Notes under the pieces: model-generated
The model's database searches: none
Told to the model about the DNA's origin: nothing
What the model saw: only the letters and a program-made list of their open reading frames with translations
Assembly (NCBI RefSeq): GCF_003258515.1
Contig: NZ_QGEH01000001.1
Coordinates: 620,001-684,000 of the forward strand
Source: Marinobacter bohaiensis
Lineage (GTDB): Bacteria; Pseudomonadota; Gammaproteobacteria; Pseudomonadales; Oleiphilaceae
Length of the DNA stretch: 64,000 bases
Direction: 5' to 3'
Part shown: piece after piece, positions 16,975-24,683 of the stretch
Layout of the letters: each line of letters starts with the position of its first letter
Numbering within the stretch: position 1 is the first letter of the stretch
Made by a program: the position numbers and the translations under genes

Positions 16975-17994
16975 TCATAGTCTCTCTTCCGAAGTGTACA
17001 GGTGGATCGGTCGACTGCTGTTAACGAGGTTTCTGGTGGGTTTGTTGGAAAGCAGGGACAGAGCCATCTGGGCGGATTTCGTTCTCATCTCCAGAAAGGA
17101 CTCTTCCGAATAGAAGGCGGAGTGGGGCGTCAGTAGAACCCGAGGATTCGATCGGAAACTGTCGGGAATGTCGGGCTCTGACTCGAGAACATCGAGGCCG
17201 GCGTAGGCAACCTTGTTCTGCCGGATGCCTTGCAACAGATCGTCGGAATTTATGATGGCCCCTCGGGCGGTGTTAATGAGGATGACGCCGTCGGGCATGA
17301 CCTGAAAGGTGGCGTCATTGATCAGGTTCTGTGAGCTGGCGTTGAGCGAACTGTTCACCGACACGATGTCGGATACCCGGGCCAGGTCATCCAGGCTTTC
17401 AAACCGAAGGACGCCCTGGGATTTTTCAACGCCGCTGGGCAGGTACGGGTCATAGAAACCGACGTTCAAACCGAACGGTTGAGCGCGTCTCGCAACGGCC
17501 TGCCCGATCCGGCCAAAGCCAACGATGCCAAGGTTGCATCCTCTGAGCCGCTTGATGGGTTTACTGACGGCCCAGTCCCATCCACCTGCACGGACATGCT
17601 CGTTTAACTCGGCGATTTTTCTGGACAGTGAGAGGAGTATCGCCATCGTATGATCGGCGACTTCCTCGGTCCCGTAATCGGGCGTGTTGAAAACCGGAAT
17701 GTTCAGTTGGCGCGCCGCCTCGATATCGATGTTGTCGAAGCCCACTGCGGCCTTGATGATGCCTTTGCAGTTCGTGAATTCTGACAGCACCGCTTTATCA
17801 AAGTAGAGGGTGTCGAAGGTTGCCCAGATGATGACCGCATCGGCGGCACGCATCAGCTCGTGACGGATGTCCCCGATGTGCGCTATCTGGATATGGACGA
17901 TGTTGCAGCCCGCCAGGACGGAGCGCTCGACATCGGGTTCGGCAAAATGGTTTTCAGGAACTGAATCAATGATCAGAACGTTCGGAGTTTGCAC
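16975..17994 (-). CDS. D-isomer 2-hydroxyacid dehydrogenase, CtBP-like
   Basis: This 339-residue NAD-dependent enzyme reduces a 2-oxo acid to a 2-hydroxy acid or the reverse. The nucleotide loop is GFGRIGQAVA (from residue 159), and the catalytic triad is Arg244 (NTARGA), Glu273 (ESEP) and His291 (TPHSAF). The run PHSAFYSEESFLEMR after the His strongly recalls C-terminal-binding-protein and phosphoglycerate-dehydrogenase-like members. One base separates its stop from the aminomutase ATG, so the two are coupled. With the aminotransferase in the same operon it could interconvert amino, keto and hydroxy forms of a building block. The substrate is unknown. Confidence 0.85.
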   Translation of the reverse strand: MQTPNVLIIDSVPENHFAEPDVERSVLAGCNIVHIQIAHIGDIRHELMRAADAVIIWATFDTLYFDKAVLSEFTNCKGIIKAAVGFDNIDIEAARQLNIPVFNTPDYGTEEVADHTMAILLSLSRKIAELNEHVRAGGWDWAVSKPIKRLRGCNLGIVGFGRIGQAVARRAQPFGLNVGFYDPYLPSGVEKSQGVLRFESLDDLARVSDIVSVNSSLNASSQNLINDATFQVMPDGVILINTARGAIINSDDLLQGIRQNKVAYAGLDVLESEPDIPDSFRSNPRVLLTPHSAFYSEESFLEMRTKSAQMALSLLSNKPTRNLVNSSRPIHLYTSEERL

Positions 17995-18050
17995 ATCAAA
18001 TCCTTTTTAGTGCTCGTTTCAGAGGTTTGATTTCCTGCTGAGTGACGCGG

Positions 18051-19310
18051 TCAACTGCAGGTGACCGGCACATACTGCTGCAACTTTTCAAAGTCCGATC
18101 GCAGGATGTCGGGGTTGTCGTTGAAGGCCATCAGAACGCCGGCCGAGTCGACAAGCGAGCGCGATGTCACTTCCATGCCTTCCTTCACGTACCAGTCGAT
18201 GGTGAAGCGGCTGGCGATGTCCGGGGAATTCAGGGCCCGGATGGTCCCATTGCCGACGGGCAGCAGCGCGGAGATGACGTTGTTCCTCATGTCGGGAACG
18301 ATGGTGCGGGGGATATCCCGGCCAATGGCCAGCAGCAGGTTCGCGTCGATGAGGTTGATGCTGCTGTTGGCGGCGTGGTAGGGCACGCCCAGCCCGCCGG
18401 GAACCCGGGCCGCGATCTCAAGGAAAATCAGGCTGCCGTCGCTTTTCTGGAAGATTTCATGGTGCGTCGAGCCGTTCGCGAAACCCAGCGCGCTGATGAT
18501 GTCCTGGTTGAACGCGAAGAGCCGATCGTAGAGCGCCTGGGAGGTGACGGGGTAGACCGACAGCGGCTTGCCCTGCACAAAATCAAAATTGGAGCAGCCG
18601 AGTTCAAGGATGCCCGAGAAATAAACCTTCCCATCAATCACGAGCGAATCGCACTGATACATTTTGCCGTCAATGAACTCGTTCACCTCGTACTCGAAGT
18701 CGTGCGATTCCTCATTGATCAGCGTCCAGGCGTGCAGGAAGTCGTCAAAGCTCTCGACAATGCTGACGTTGAAACTGCCCGCGGCAGAGGTCGGCTTGAT
18801 GACGAACTTGTCGCCAAAATGCGTGTGGAGCAGCTCAAAGTAGCGTGCCGGGTCCGCGCGGCATAACTCCTGATTGAACGGTGCATAGGCCGGTAAGGCT
18901 TCCGGGCGGTGCTGAGAGACCCGATCCTTCATCACGAGCTTGTTCCTGAACGCCGATACGAGGCCGGGACGATCGCCGGGGATGCCAAGCTCCTCCCGGA
19001 TGAGCGCAGCCAGTTCCACGTTGTCTTCCTGCTGGCAGAAAATCCGGATGCGATCCGGGCCGCCGTGTTTGTCGGCGTAGCCGGAGACCAGCGCTTTGAC
19101 CTCGTTGTGGGACAGTGCGGGCCTGAGACTCAGGTTGAGACTGCCGGGGACATGATGGACGGCCTTGATAAAGGGCTTCAGGAAAGGATCGACGGTCTCG
19201 CTGTCATGGAGGATCAGCACGGTTTCCGTGAGATCGCTGATCATTTCCAGCGTCTGACGGGTGGCAAACTGCAGGTATGATTGAGAGATAAAAATGATGG
19301 CATCAGCCAT
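18051..19310 (-). CDS. ATP-grasp carboxylate-amine ligase (cluster ligase 2)
   Basis: This second ATP-grasp ligase in the cluster has 419 residues. Recognisable features are the catalytic Lys in FVIKPTSAAGSFNV (about residues 170-183), the hinge YEVNEFIDGKMYQCDSLV, and the metal-binding IFLEIAARVPGG. It shares the overall plan and the EIAAR.PGG motif with ligase 1 but is clearly diverged, so the two probably act on different bonds or partners. GGGAGTGAGCC precedes the ATG, which overlaps the end of the dioxygenase gene by eight bases. Two ligases and no NRPS suggest a ribosome-independent di- or tripeptide, or an amide, as product (inference). Confidence 0.8.
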   Translation of the reverse strand: MADAIIFISQSYLQFATRQTLEMISDLTETVLILHDSETVDPFLKPFIKAVHHVPGSLNLSLRPALSHNEVKALVSGYADKHGGPDRIRIFCQQEDNVELAALIREELGIPGDRPGLVSAFRNKLVMKDRVSQHRPEALPAYAPFNQELCRADPARYFELLHTHFGDKFVIKPTSAAGSFNVSIVESFDDFLHAWTLINEESHDFEYEVNEFIDGKMYQCDSLVIDGKVYFSGILELGCSNFDFVQGKPLSVYPVTSQALYDRLFAFNQDIISALGFANGSTHHEIFQKSDGSLIFLEIAARVPGGLGVPYHAANSSINLIDANLLLAIGRDIPRTIVPDMRNNVISALLPVGNGTIRALNSPDIASRFTIDWYVKEGMEVTSRSLVDSAGVLMAFNDNPDILRSDFEKLQQYVPVTCS

Positions 19311-20196
19311 GGCTCACTCCCGTATAGTCCAGGTTCATTCTCCAGAGGATTCTGGCTTGCTCTGGATCCGTCGTTAGGTTGGAGACGTTGCCTTTATGAA
19401 TGAGGGAGGCGTTGTCCCAGATGACCAGATCGCCGGGCTCGTATCGGTGCTCGATGAAATTGGCGTTGTTGACGACGAGATCCTCGAGTTCGTCGAGGAG
19501 GTCCGCGCCAGCCTGACGGTCACCGTCGAGCAGGTGCATGGCGCTGCCGGCGATCGCGAACAGTGAATCGACTCCCGATACCGCATGACGTCTGACCAGT
19601 GGATGCACGGTGCCGCCGACGTCCCGTTTGCGATCGTCGGAGAGCGGTTGCTCGGCCTGGTTGGCCTGTCGGGCCTTGCGGCGATTTCCGAACGCGTGTA
19701 CGACGGCGGTCTGCGCGATGCTGGACCCGGCTTCGCTCTCGATTCGGTCCAGCAGTGGCGGAGTGTTTTGCAGGATGTTCCAGCCGTCCTGCAGGTCAAT
19801 GAAGTAGGTGCTGGAACTGGCCTCGCTGGCATTGACGGCGTACAGCGCGGTCAGGATGTTGGGCCTCGGGTAATACGCCATATCCGAGTGCCAGAACGAA
19901 CCGCCATCGGTGATGCCGCCGGTGTTGCCCCGGGCGTCGATATGATCCGAGAGCGTCACGATGTTCCGGTGACCCGGAAGCGAGTATTCCTCCAGCACGT
20001 GAGGCACGGGGCTGCCCATGAGCCGCATCCGGGATTCATACCCGGCCGCGTCAAACTGCTGGTTTTTAACGATAACGACGCGTTTACGGAACACCAGATC
20101 CCTGATCTGCCGCTGCTGTGTCTCGCTGGCGGTTCTCAGATCGACGCCGTCCACGACGCACCCAAAGTCCCGCGCATGCAGGTTTCTGATCTTCAT
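19303..20196 (-). CDS. TauD/TfdA family Fe(II)/2-oxoglutarate dioxygenase
   Basis: This 297-residue non-haem iron oxygenase has the facial triad His103, Asp105 (WHSDMAY) and distal His267 (NASLIHKGN), with a basic residue for 2-oxoglutarate carboxylate at Arg282 or Arg286 in ARILWR. The N-terminal MKIRNLHARDFGCVVDGVDL is the usual TauD opening. It could hydroxylate, desaturate or cyclise an amino-acid or peptide intermediate. Start and stop overlap the flanking monooxygenase-like and ligase genes by four and eight bases, placing it in the middle of the coupled operon. Substrate unknown. Confidence 0.87.
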   Translation of the reverse strand: MKIRNLHARDFGCVVDGVDLRTASETQQRQIRDLVFRKRVVIVKNQQFDAAGYESRMRLMGSPVPHVLEEYSLPGHRNIVTLSDHIDARGNTGGITDGGSFWHSDMAYYPRPNILTALYAVNASEASSSTYFIDLQDGWNILQNTPPLLDRIESEAGSSIAQTAVVHAFGNRRKARQANQAEQPLSDDRKRDVGGTVHPLVRRHAVSGVDSLFAIAGSAMHLLDGDRQAGADLLDELEDLVVNNANFIEHRYEPGDLVIWDNASLIHKGNVSNLTTDPEQARILWRMNLDYTGVSHG

Positions 20197-21218
20197 GCGC
20201 TGTACCTCGGGCTCACCATGGTGTTGACGGAACGGAAGTCGGCGGCACTGCCGACCCAGTAGATGCCCCGTTTTGTGGCTGGGTCACGGTCGTCCTCGTG
20301 GGCATCAATGGAAAAGGGGCGCGATGGTTCCGTGCCGATGGCCGTCACAAAAAGGGTATCCGCGCGGCTGAACGAACGCGTTAAACGGCGGGTGCCGCAA
20401 GCCGCCGTGTTGGCCATCGTCGCCTCCGCGATATGGACGTTGTTGTCGGTCCGGTCGATCTCGAACACGATGTCGTCGCCCGATCGCCACAGGTTGTTGT
20501 AGATGCTGAAGGAAATGCCCGGCGACGTTCGCTCGGTCTGTGACTTCCAGATCTTCTCGACGGTTGCCTGCGATTGGGCGCGCAGTGCGAACCGGTCCGT
20601 GGTTTCGATGGGGTAAATCCCCGGGTAGGTTCTCGCGAGAATGTGCGCGTTGTAGCCCGTAGACATTGCCAGCAGGGCAATCTGAAAGGCCGAGTTCCCA
20701 CTCCCGATAATGACGACATCCGTTTCGGTCGGTGGGCGGGCCGACGGGTCGGAAAAGTGGTGGTAGGCGTCCAGGCAGGCCATCGTGCGGCAACCCGCCA
20801 GACAGGTGGTCCGGAAGGGTTTGGGTTTGATGCCGGTGGCAGCCACGATGTGCCGCGCTTTCAGCGCGTGCTTCCCGTGTCGCTGCAGGTCGCATGAATA
20901 GTGCGTGCCATCAAAGGACACGGCGGTCACGGTGTCGGTGATTTTGTCGACGGGCAGGCTATCGGCGTAGTGCCGAAGATACTGCATGTAATGGCTGGCA
21001 CGCGGAGACAGCGTCTTCTCCGTCATGAAATGGGCGAGGGGAACCGGGCTCCCCGGGAGCTCAAGTTCGCTGCAATAGGATTGCAGGTAGTGATCGCCCA
21101 TGCACTCCATCACGCCGCCCCACTGGGGTGAAATCAATGAGACGCGCTTTCCCATGGCGCTCAAGCGGTGTGCTTCCATCAAGCCGGCCGGGCCGGCTCC
21201 CGCAACAAGGTAGTCCAT
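20193..21218 (-). CDS. FAD-dependent NAD(P)-binding oxidoreductase (flavin monooxygenase-like)
   Basis: This 341-residue two-dinucleotide-fold flavoprotein has FAD loop GAGPAG (residues 7-12), the mid-chain ATG motif AATGIKP (about 126-132) and NAD(P)H loop GSGNSA (172-177). The last FAD contact region is YWVGSAADFRSV near the C-terminus. The architecture fits flavin-containing or N-hydroxylating monooxygenases and thioredoxin-reductase-like oxidases. There is no redox-active CxxC, so a disulfide reductase is unlikely. It begins after AAGGAG and its stop overlaps the dioxygenase start (ATGA). An N- or C-oxygenating tailoring role is inferred. Confidence 0.75.
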   Translation of the reverse strand: MDYLVAGAGPAGLMEAHRLSAMGKRVSLISPQWGGVMECMGDHYLQSYCSELELPGSPVPLAHFMTEKTLSPRASHYMQYLRHYADSLPVDKITDTVTAVSFDGTHYSCDLQRHGKHALKARHIVAATGIKPKPFRTTCLAGCRTMACLDAYHHFSDPSARPPTETDVVIIGSGNSAFQIALLAMSTGYNAHILARTYPGIYPIETTDRFALRAQSQATVEKIWKSQTERTSPGISFSIYNNLWRSGDDIVFEIDRTDNNVHIAEATMANTAACGTRRLTRSFSRADTLFVTAIGTEPSRPFSIDAHEDDRDPATKRGIYWVGSAADFRSVNTMVSPRYSA

Positions 21219-21237
21219 TTTGCCAAAGCTCCTTTTC

Positions 21238-22341
21238 TCAAATATCGCGCGGCATATCCTTTAGGCGATTCGTGGCGCAAGTCATGACGTCGTCGGAAAC
21301 GGAGAAGGAAAACCGAAGCCATTTTTCGGCGTTATCCTGAAAGAATGGATCGAGAGGTAACGGTGTGACCCCGATTTTCCGGGTCAGGAAGATGCACTGC
21401 TCCTCGGCGCTCAGCCTGAGCAGTGCGTCGTGCCTTGCCATAATGAAGTGGCCGGCGCTGGGCAATACGGTGTCGTAGCCCGCATGCGTCAGGGCCTCGA
21501 AGAGCCTGTCCCGCCGGTCTTGATAGCGGCGCCGCAACGGCTGCTGTTCGTCCCGGATGCGTTGGCTGACCGTAACGACGGCGTTATCGATGATGGCCGG
21601 CGTGCAGTTGGACAGATGCATCCGAATGCTCCGGCATTCCTCGATGAGCGGCTCAGGCCCTATGAGCCAACCGGCCCGGACGCCGGCGGCAAGAAACGAT
21701 TTCGACCACGAGGATGCGATGAGTATCCCCGCCCTGAATAGGCGGTCATAGTCCAGGATGGCCCCGTCGTAGTTGAAGTCTCTGTAGACCTCATCAATGA
21801 CCGCATGGCATCCGGCCTGTGCGATCAAATCGCAGAGGTGGTGCTGGTCTGCAACCGACAAGGCGTGGCCGGACGGGTTGTGTGGGGTATTGATGATGAG
21901 CGCCGTATGCGAATCGGGGCGCAGCGCCAGGATGGATTCCCAATCGATGCGGCCGTTTCTGACGTCCATTCGAACCGGCTGGAATTCGAGTCCCGCGATG
22001 TCACAAAAGCCGGGGTAGTAGGCGTAGAACGGCTCCAGTGAAATGGCCCGGGTGACGCCTCTCGCCCTGAATGCCAGAAGCGCGCAGACGAGGGACTCCG
22101 TGCAGCCTGATGTGATGGCCACGGCGGTTTCACAGGACGTGTCATACTGTTGCCTGACGCTGGACTTGAGCGCCTCTGATCCGCCCGGGCTGGTGTACTG
22201 CCAGTTGACATCACACTGTGTTGTGACGGCCTTGAGCCAGTCAGAATCATAGTCGTTAACCGGTATACCCTGAGACAGATTGGCCGCACCCTCTCGATTG
22301 GCGAGGTCGGTCATCTCGTGAAAAATCAGCTGCTTTTTCAT
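21238..22341 (-). CDS. PLP-dependent class I/II aminotransferase
   Basis: This 367-residue fold-type I aminotransferase has its PLP Schiff-base lysine as Lys214 in SSWSKSFLAAG. Also visible are NTPHNPSG (Asn155), Asp183 in VIDEVY, and the alpha-carboxylate-binding Arg343 in LRFSF. Length is slightly shorter than aspartate aminotransferase. GGGGGAGAT precedes the ATG. Nineteen bases separate it from the monooxygenase-like gene downstream and 57 from the diiron oxidase upstream. It may make or consume the 2-oxo acid used by the hydroxyacid dehydrogenase. An amino-acid lyase or a related PLP activity is an alternative, because the fold is shared. Confidence 0.85.
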   Translation of the reverse strand: MKKQLIFHEMTDLANREGAANLSQGIPVNDYDSDWLKAVTTQCDVNWQYTSPGGSEALKSSVRQQYDTSCETAVAITSGCTESLVCALLAFRARGVTRAISLEPFYAYYPGFCDIAGLEFQPVRMDVRNGRIDWESILALRPDSHTALIINTPHNPSGHALSVADQHHLCDLIAQAGCHAVIDEVYRDFNYDGAILDYDRLFRAGILIASSWSKSFLAAGVRAGWLIGPEPLIEECRSIRMHLSNCTPAIIDNAVVTVSQRIRDEQQPLRRRYQDRRDRLFEALTHAGYDTVLPSAGHFIMARHDALLRLSAEEQCIFLTRKIGVTPLPLDPFFQDNAEKWLRFSFSVSDDVMTCATNRLKDMPRDI

Positions 22342-22398
22342 ATCTCCCCCGGGAACCCGGATAACGACTATGAACGTGCTGTGAGTCCGCCTGTGGTG

Positions 22399-23133
22399 CT
22401 AGGCGATCTTCAGGGCTTCGTCTTTCTGAGTGGCACCGAGTGCGATGCGATTGAGGCCTTCCCAGAATTGCTGGAGCGATTGCAGTACCTGGTCCGCACC
22501 GGACAGAACCTGGGCCGCGGATTCGTCGTCGGTGACGGCGGCCTGGACGGCATCCTGGATCCAGTCGACGTGGTTGCTCTCAATCAGGATGTGGAGGTAG
22601 AAGTAGTTGTAGTCTTCATGTTCCCAGCCCTCGTAGCGCCGGAAGCCCTCGTACAGGTTCACGATCATGGGGAAGCCGAACTCCTCGATGACGTAGTGCG
22701 CGCCGATGGCGTAGTTGGGGTGTTCCGACAGGAACAGGCGTTCAAGGTCCTGCACCAGTTGGCGGGCTTCAGGGCAGTGTTCGACCGTGTCGATGTCTTC
22801 GAGCGTGACCCCGAGGCTGCTCAGGGAATCGGTGAACATCTTGAAATGAGGATCGCCGTGCCCGTCCCCCAGCTCGGAGACCACCGTGCGGCAGATTTTC
22901 AGTCGAATCACTTCGTCATCGACCCGTGGCGCCAGGCCGGACAGGATTTGCGGAAAGGTACGGATGTAGTAGTAATACTGCTGAAAGACGTCTTTCAGCG
23001 TCGGCTTGTCCAGGGTTGTGCTTCTGAACGTCTGGTAGAACGGATTGTGGTTGATTCCCGACTGCTCAACTTTCTGTTGGATCTGGTTTACAACCTTGTC
23101 GCCAAGTTCGACGGAATCGATTTGCTGCGTCAT
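22399..23133 (-). CDS. Haem-oxygenase-like diiron oxidase/oxygenase (HDO family)
   Basis: This 244-residue all-helical protein has the spaced Glu/His ligands of haem-oxygenase-like non-haem diiron enzymes: Glu87 with His92/His96 in SELGDGHGDPH, Glu150/Glu151 in HYVIEEFG, and His181, Glu185, His188 in HILIESNHVDW. Known relatives perform oxidative decarboxylation to terminal alkenes (UndA), cleavage of a lysine-derived amino acid (BesC) or N-oxygenation (SznF). The reaction here cannot be chosen from sequence. AAGGGAG precedes the ATG, which overlaps the upstream exporter stop as ATGA. Such enzymes are strong markers of unusual amino-acid-derived natural products. Confidence 0.8.
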   Translation of the reverse strand: MTQQIDSVELGDKVVNQIQQKVEQSGINHNPFYQTFRSTTLDKPTLKDVFQQYYYYIRTFPQILSGLAPRVDDEVIRLKICRTVVSELGDGHGDPHFKMFTDSLSSLGVTLEDIDTVEHCPEARQLVQDLERLFLSEHPNYAIGAHYVIEEFGFPMIVNLYEGFRRYEGWEHEDYNYFYLHILIESNHVDWIQDAVQAAVTDDESAAQVLSGADQVLQSLQQFWEGLNRIALGATQKDEALKIA

Positions 23134-24140
23134 CTTGAACTCCCTTCTTCTCTTAGTTGAGTTTCGACCGGTCCTGGTCGATCACTGTGATTCAGCCAAA
23201 CGTTTGAAATGATGACTGAAAGACAGACCATTAAGACGAGAATTGGCGTGGTGATATGGCCCCATGGGTTGATGACGAATTCCGCCGCCAACGCCAGGGC
23301 GGGGACCAGAGGGGTCATGACAGACACCCGGCTGGCCCCGAGATTCTTGATGGAGGTCTGGAGAAACAGTACCGGCAGAACGACGATCGACAGCGCCAGG
23401 AACATCAGCTTCCAGGCCAGCCCGTTTTCGTTGGATACCACCAGTGCGAATTGTTCATGCCCCAGGAAACCGGTCACGACCAGTAGCAGGACGAACCGGG
23501 TGGTCAGCACCTGGAGCAGGGTGGCGCCCCACTGGCGATGGGCCGCCCCCGTGACATGGACGTAGAGGCCGGCGGTGGCACCGGCGATGAGGGCGAGCGC
23601 GATCCCCTGGATGATTGTTGAGGTGTGGCTGCTCTCCATGCCGGCGAGGGAAAAGCGGGATTCCGCGAGCAAGGTCAGAAACAGCAGCGTCAAAGCGGGG
23701 CCCAGGGCGCGTTTGAGCGTGATCCCCTGGGCCCGGGCCGAGCAGACCAGCACCGTCATCGGGATGATTCCCTGATAGAGGGCCGACTCAACGGACGCCT
23801 CCACTTTCTGTAGGGCGAGAAACATGAAGTACCAACTGAACAGGGTCAGGACATTGGACTTCACGATCAGGGATTTATTGTCCAGCACGAAAAGGAGGAT
23901 GTTTTCCTTCTTCAGGAACGCGCACGAGAGGAAAAAGAGCTGGGCAACGAGCAGCGTGGTAAACGTCAGCGTGGCGCCGTCGATCCTGGTGAAGCTTTCC
24001 GACACCCAGACCGCTGCGAAAGCAGTGAGCAGACAGTAGGCCGTGATGCAGAGCCATCCAAGGGTATTGGCCGACACAATGGCGTTGGGGAGCTCGTCCA
24101 GAGCGTGAGTCTGATTTTCGTCCATAAATAACCTGATCAT
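23130..24140 (-). CDS. EamA/DMT-type transporter, first gene of the cluster
   Basis: This 336-residue membrane protein has about ten hydrophobic helices in two similar halves, the layout of drug/metabolite (EamA) exporters. Helix 4-5 carries ALQKVEASVESALYQGIIPM and helix 9 SRVSVMTPLVPALALAAEF, where EamA proteins normally have a small-residue, proline-containing stretch. It probably exports the cluster product or an amino-acid precursor across the inner membrane. An in-frame ATG five codons later is an alternative start; the first has an AAGGA placed rather close. It is the promoter-proximal gene and overlaps the HDO gene by four bases. Confidence 0.75.
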   Translation of the reverse strand: MIRLFMDENQTHALDELPNAIVSANTLGWLCITAYCLLTAFAAVWVSESFTRIDGATLTFTTLLVAQLFFLSCAFLKKENILLFVLDNKSLIVKSNVLTLFSWYFMFLALQKVEASVESALYQGIIPMTVLVCSARAQGITLKRALGPALTLLFLTLLAESRFSLAGMESSHTSTIIQGIALALIAGATAGLYVHVTGAAHRQWGATLLQVLTTRFVLLLVVTGFLGHEQFALVVSNENGLAWKLMFLALSIVVLPVLFLQTSIKNLGASRVSVMTPLVPALALAAEFVINPWGHITTPILVLMVCLSVIISNVWLNHSDRPGPVETQLREEGSSR

Positions 24141-24154
24141 ACGTCCTTGTATGA
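24137..24154. promoter_or_regulatory. Inverted repeat over the start of the biosynthetic operon
   Basis: TCATAC and GTATGA are a perfect 6-bp inverted repeat with a 6-base spacer. It spans the Shine-Dalgarno and start codon of the first cluster gene. It may be an operator or an RNA hairpin that limits translation; chance occurrence is possible. Confidence 0.3.
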
Positions 24155-24652
24155 CGTGAATGAGTCGCTGACTGGTTAGATCGATTCTTGTTATGGGCCG
24201 CTTGCGGCAGAACGCGCGCAGCCGATTATCAAGGCCGTGAGGGAGGACCTGTCGCCTTCATCCCTGGCGAGATCCGTTTTTATTCTGGCCTTTGACCCAG
24301 GCTGTGATCCGTTCAGCCCGGGCTTTCTTCTGGGGTTGGCACTGCAGAGGTGTTGAGTAGCGAGCTGGCTGAGCGTTGCTCCACCTAAACGGCTCTTCGT
24401 ACACGCGGAACGATGTGCCGTCGAATCGCTCTCAATCGGTTTTCATTCAGACTAGGGGGAGTCTCTGCCGAGATAAAGCGCATCCAAGAAAAGGACTTGT
24501 TCCCGTAAGACGGTAATCGAACAGGCGGCCCGCGACCTGTGTTCGGGAGGCCGCAAAGGGCCTGCCGACCCGGTACCGGGCAGGATGACGCACGCGGCAA
24601 TCGCTTCGAATTCAAACGGTCGTTTGCCAATACGTTGCCTGACGCGTTAGGT
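24155..24652. other. Promoter-bearing gap between the biosynthetic operon and the divergent phosphodiesterase gene
   Basis: No gene is supported here; short minus-strand frames lack initiation signals. Base composition shifts through this gap, from the lower-GC cluster to the higher-GC chromosome. It must contain the promoter of the ten-gene operon. No regulator gene specific to the cluster lies in it. Confidence 0.5.
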
Positions 24653-24672
24653 TATTGAACACACGTTCAATA
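24653..24672. promoter_or_regulatory. Perfect 8-bp palindrome before the phosphodiesterase gene
   Basis: TATTGAAC-ACAC-GTTCAATA lies 11 bases before the start codon, next to the AAGGAAG ribosome-binding site. The dyad with a TTGAAC core resembles TetR-family operators. No TetR gene is nearby, so the regulator would be encoded elsewhere. A hairpin in the mRNA leader is an alternative. Confidence 0.5.
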
Positions 24673-24683
24673 CAAGGAAGCTT

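Noticed and set aside
16975-17994. Hydroxyacid dehydrogenase as a PdxB or SerA housekeeping enzyme
   Set aside because: It is embedded and coupled in the operon, lacks a C-terminal ACT or PdxB-type domain, and resembles CtBP in the post-catalytic stretch.
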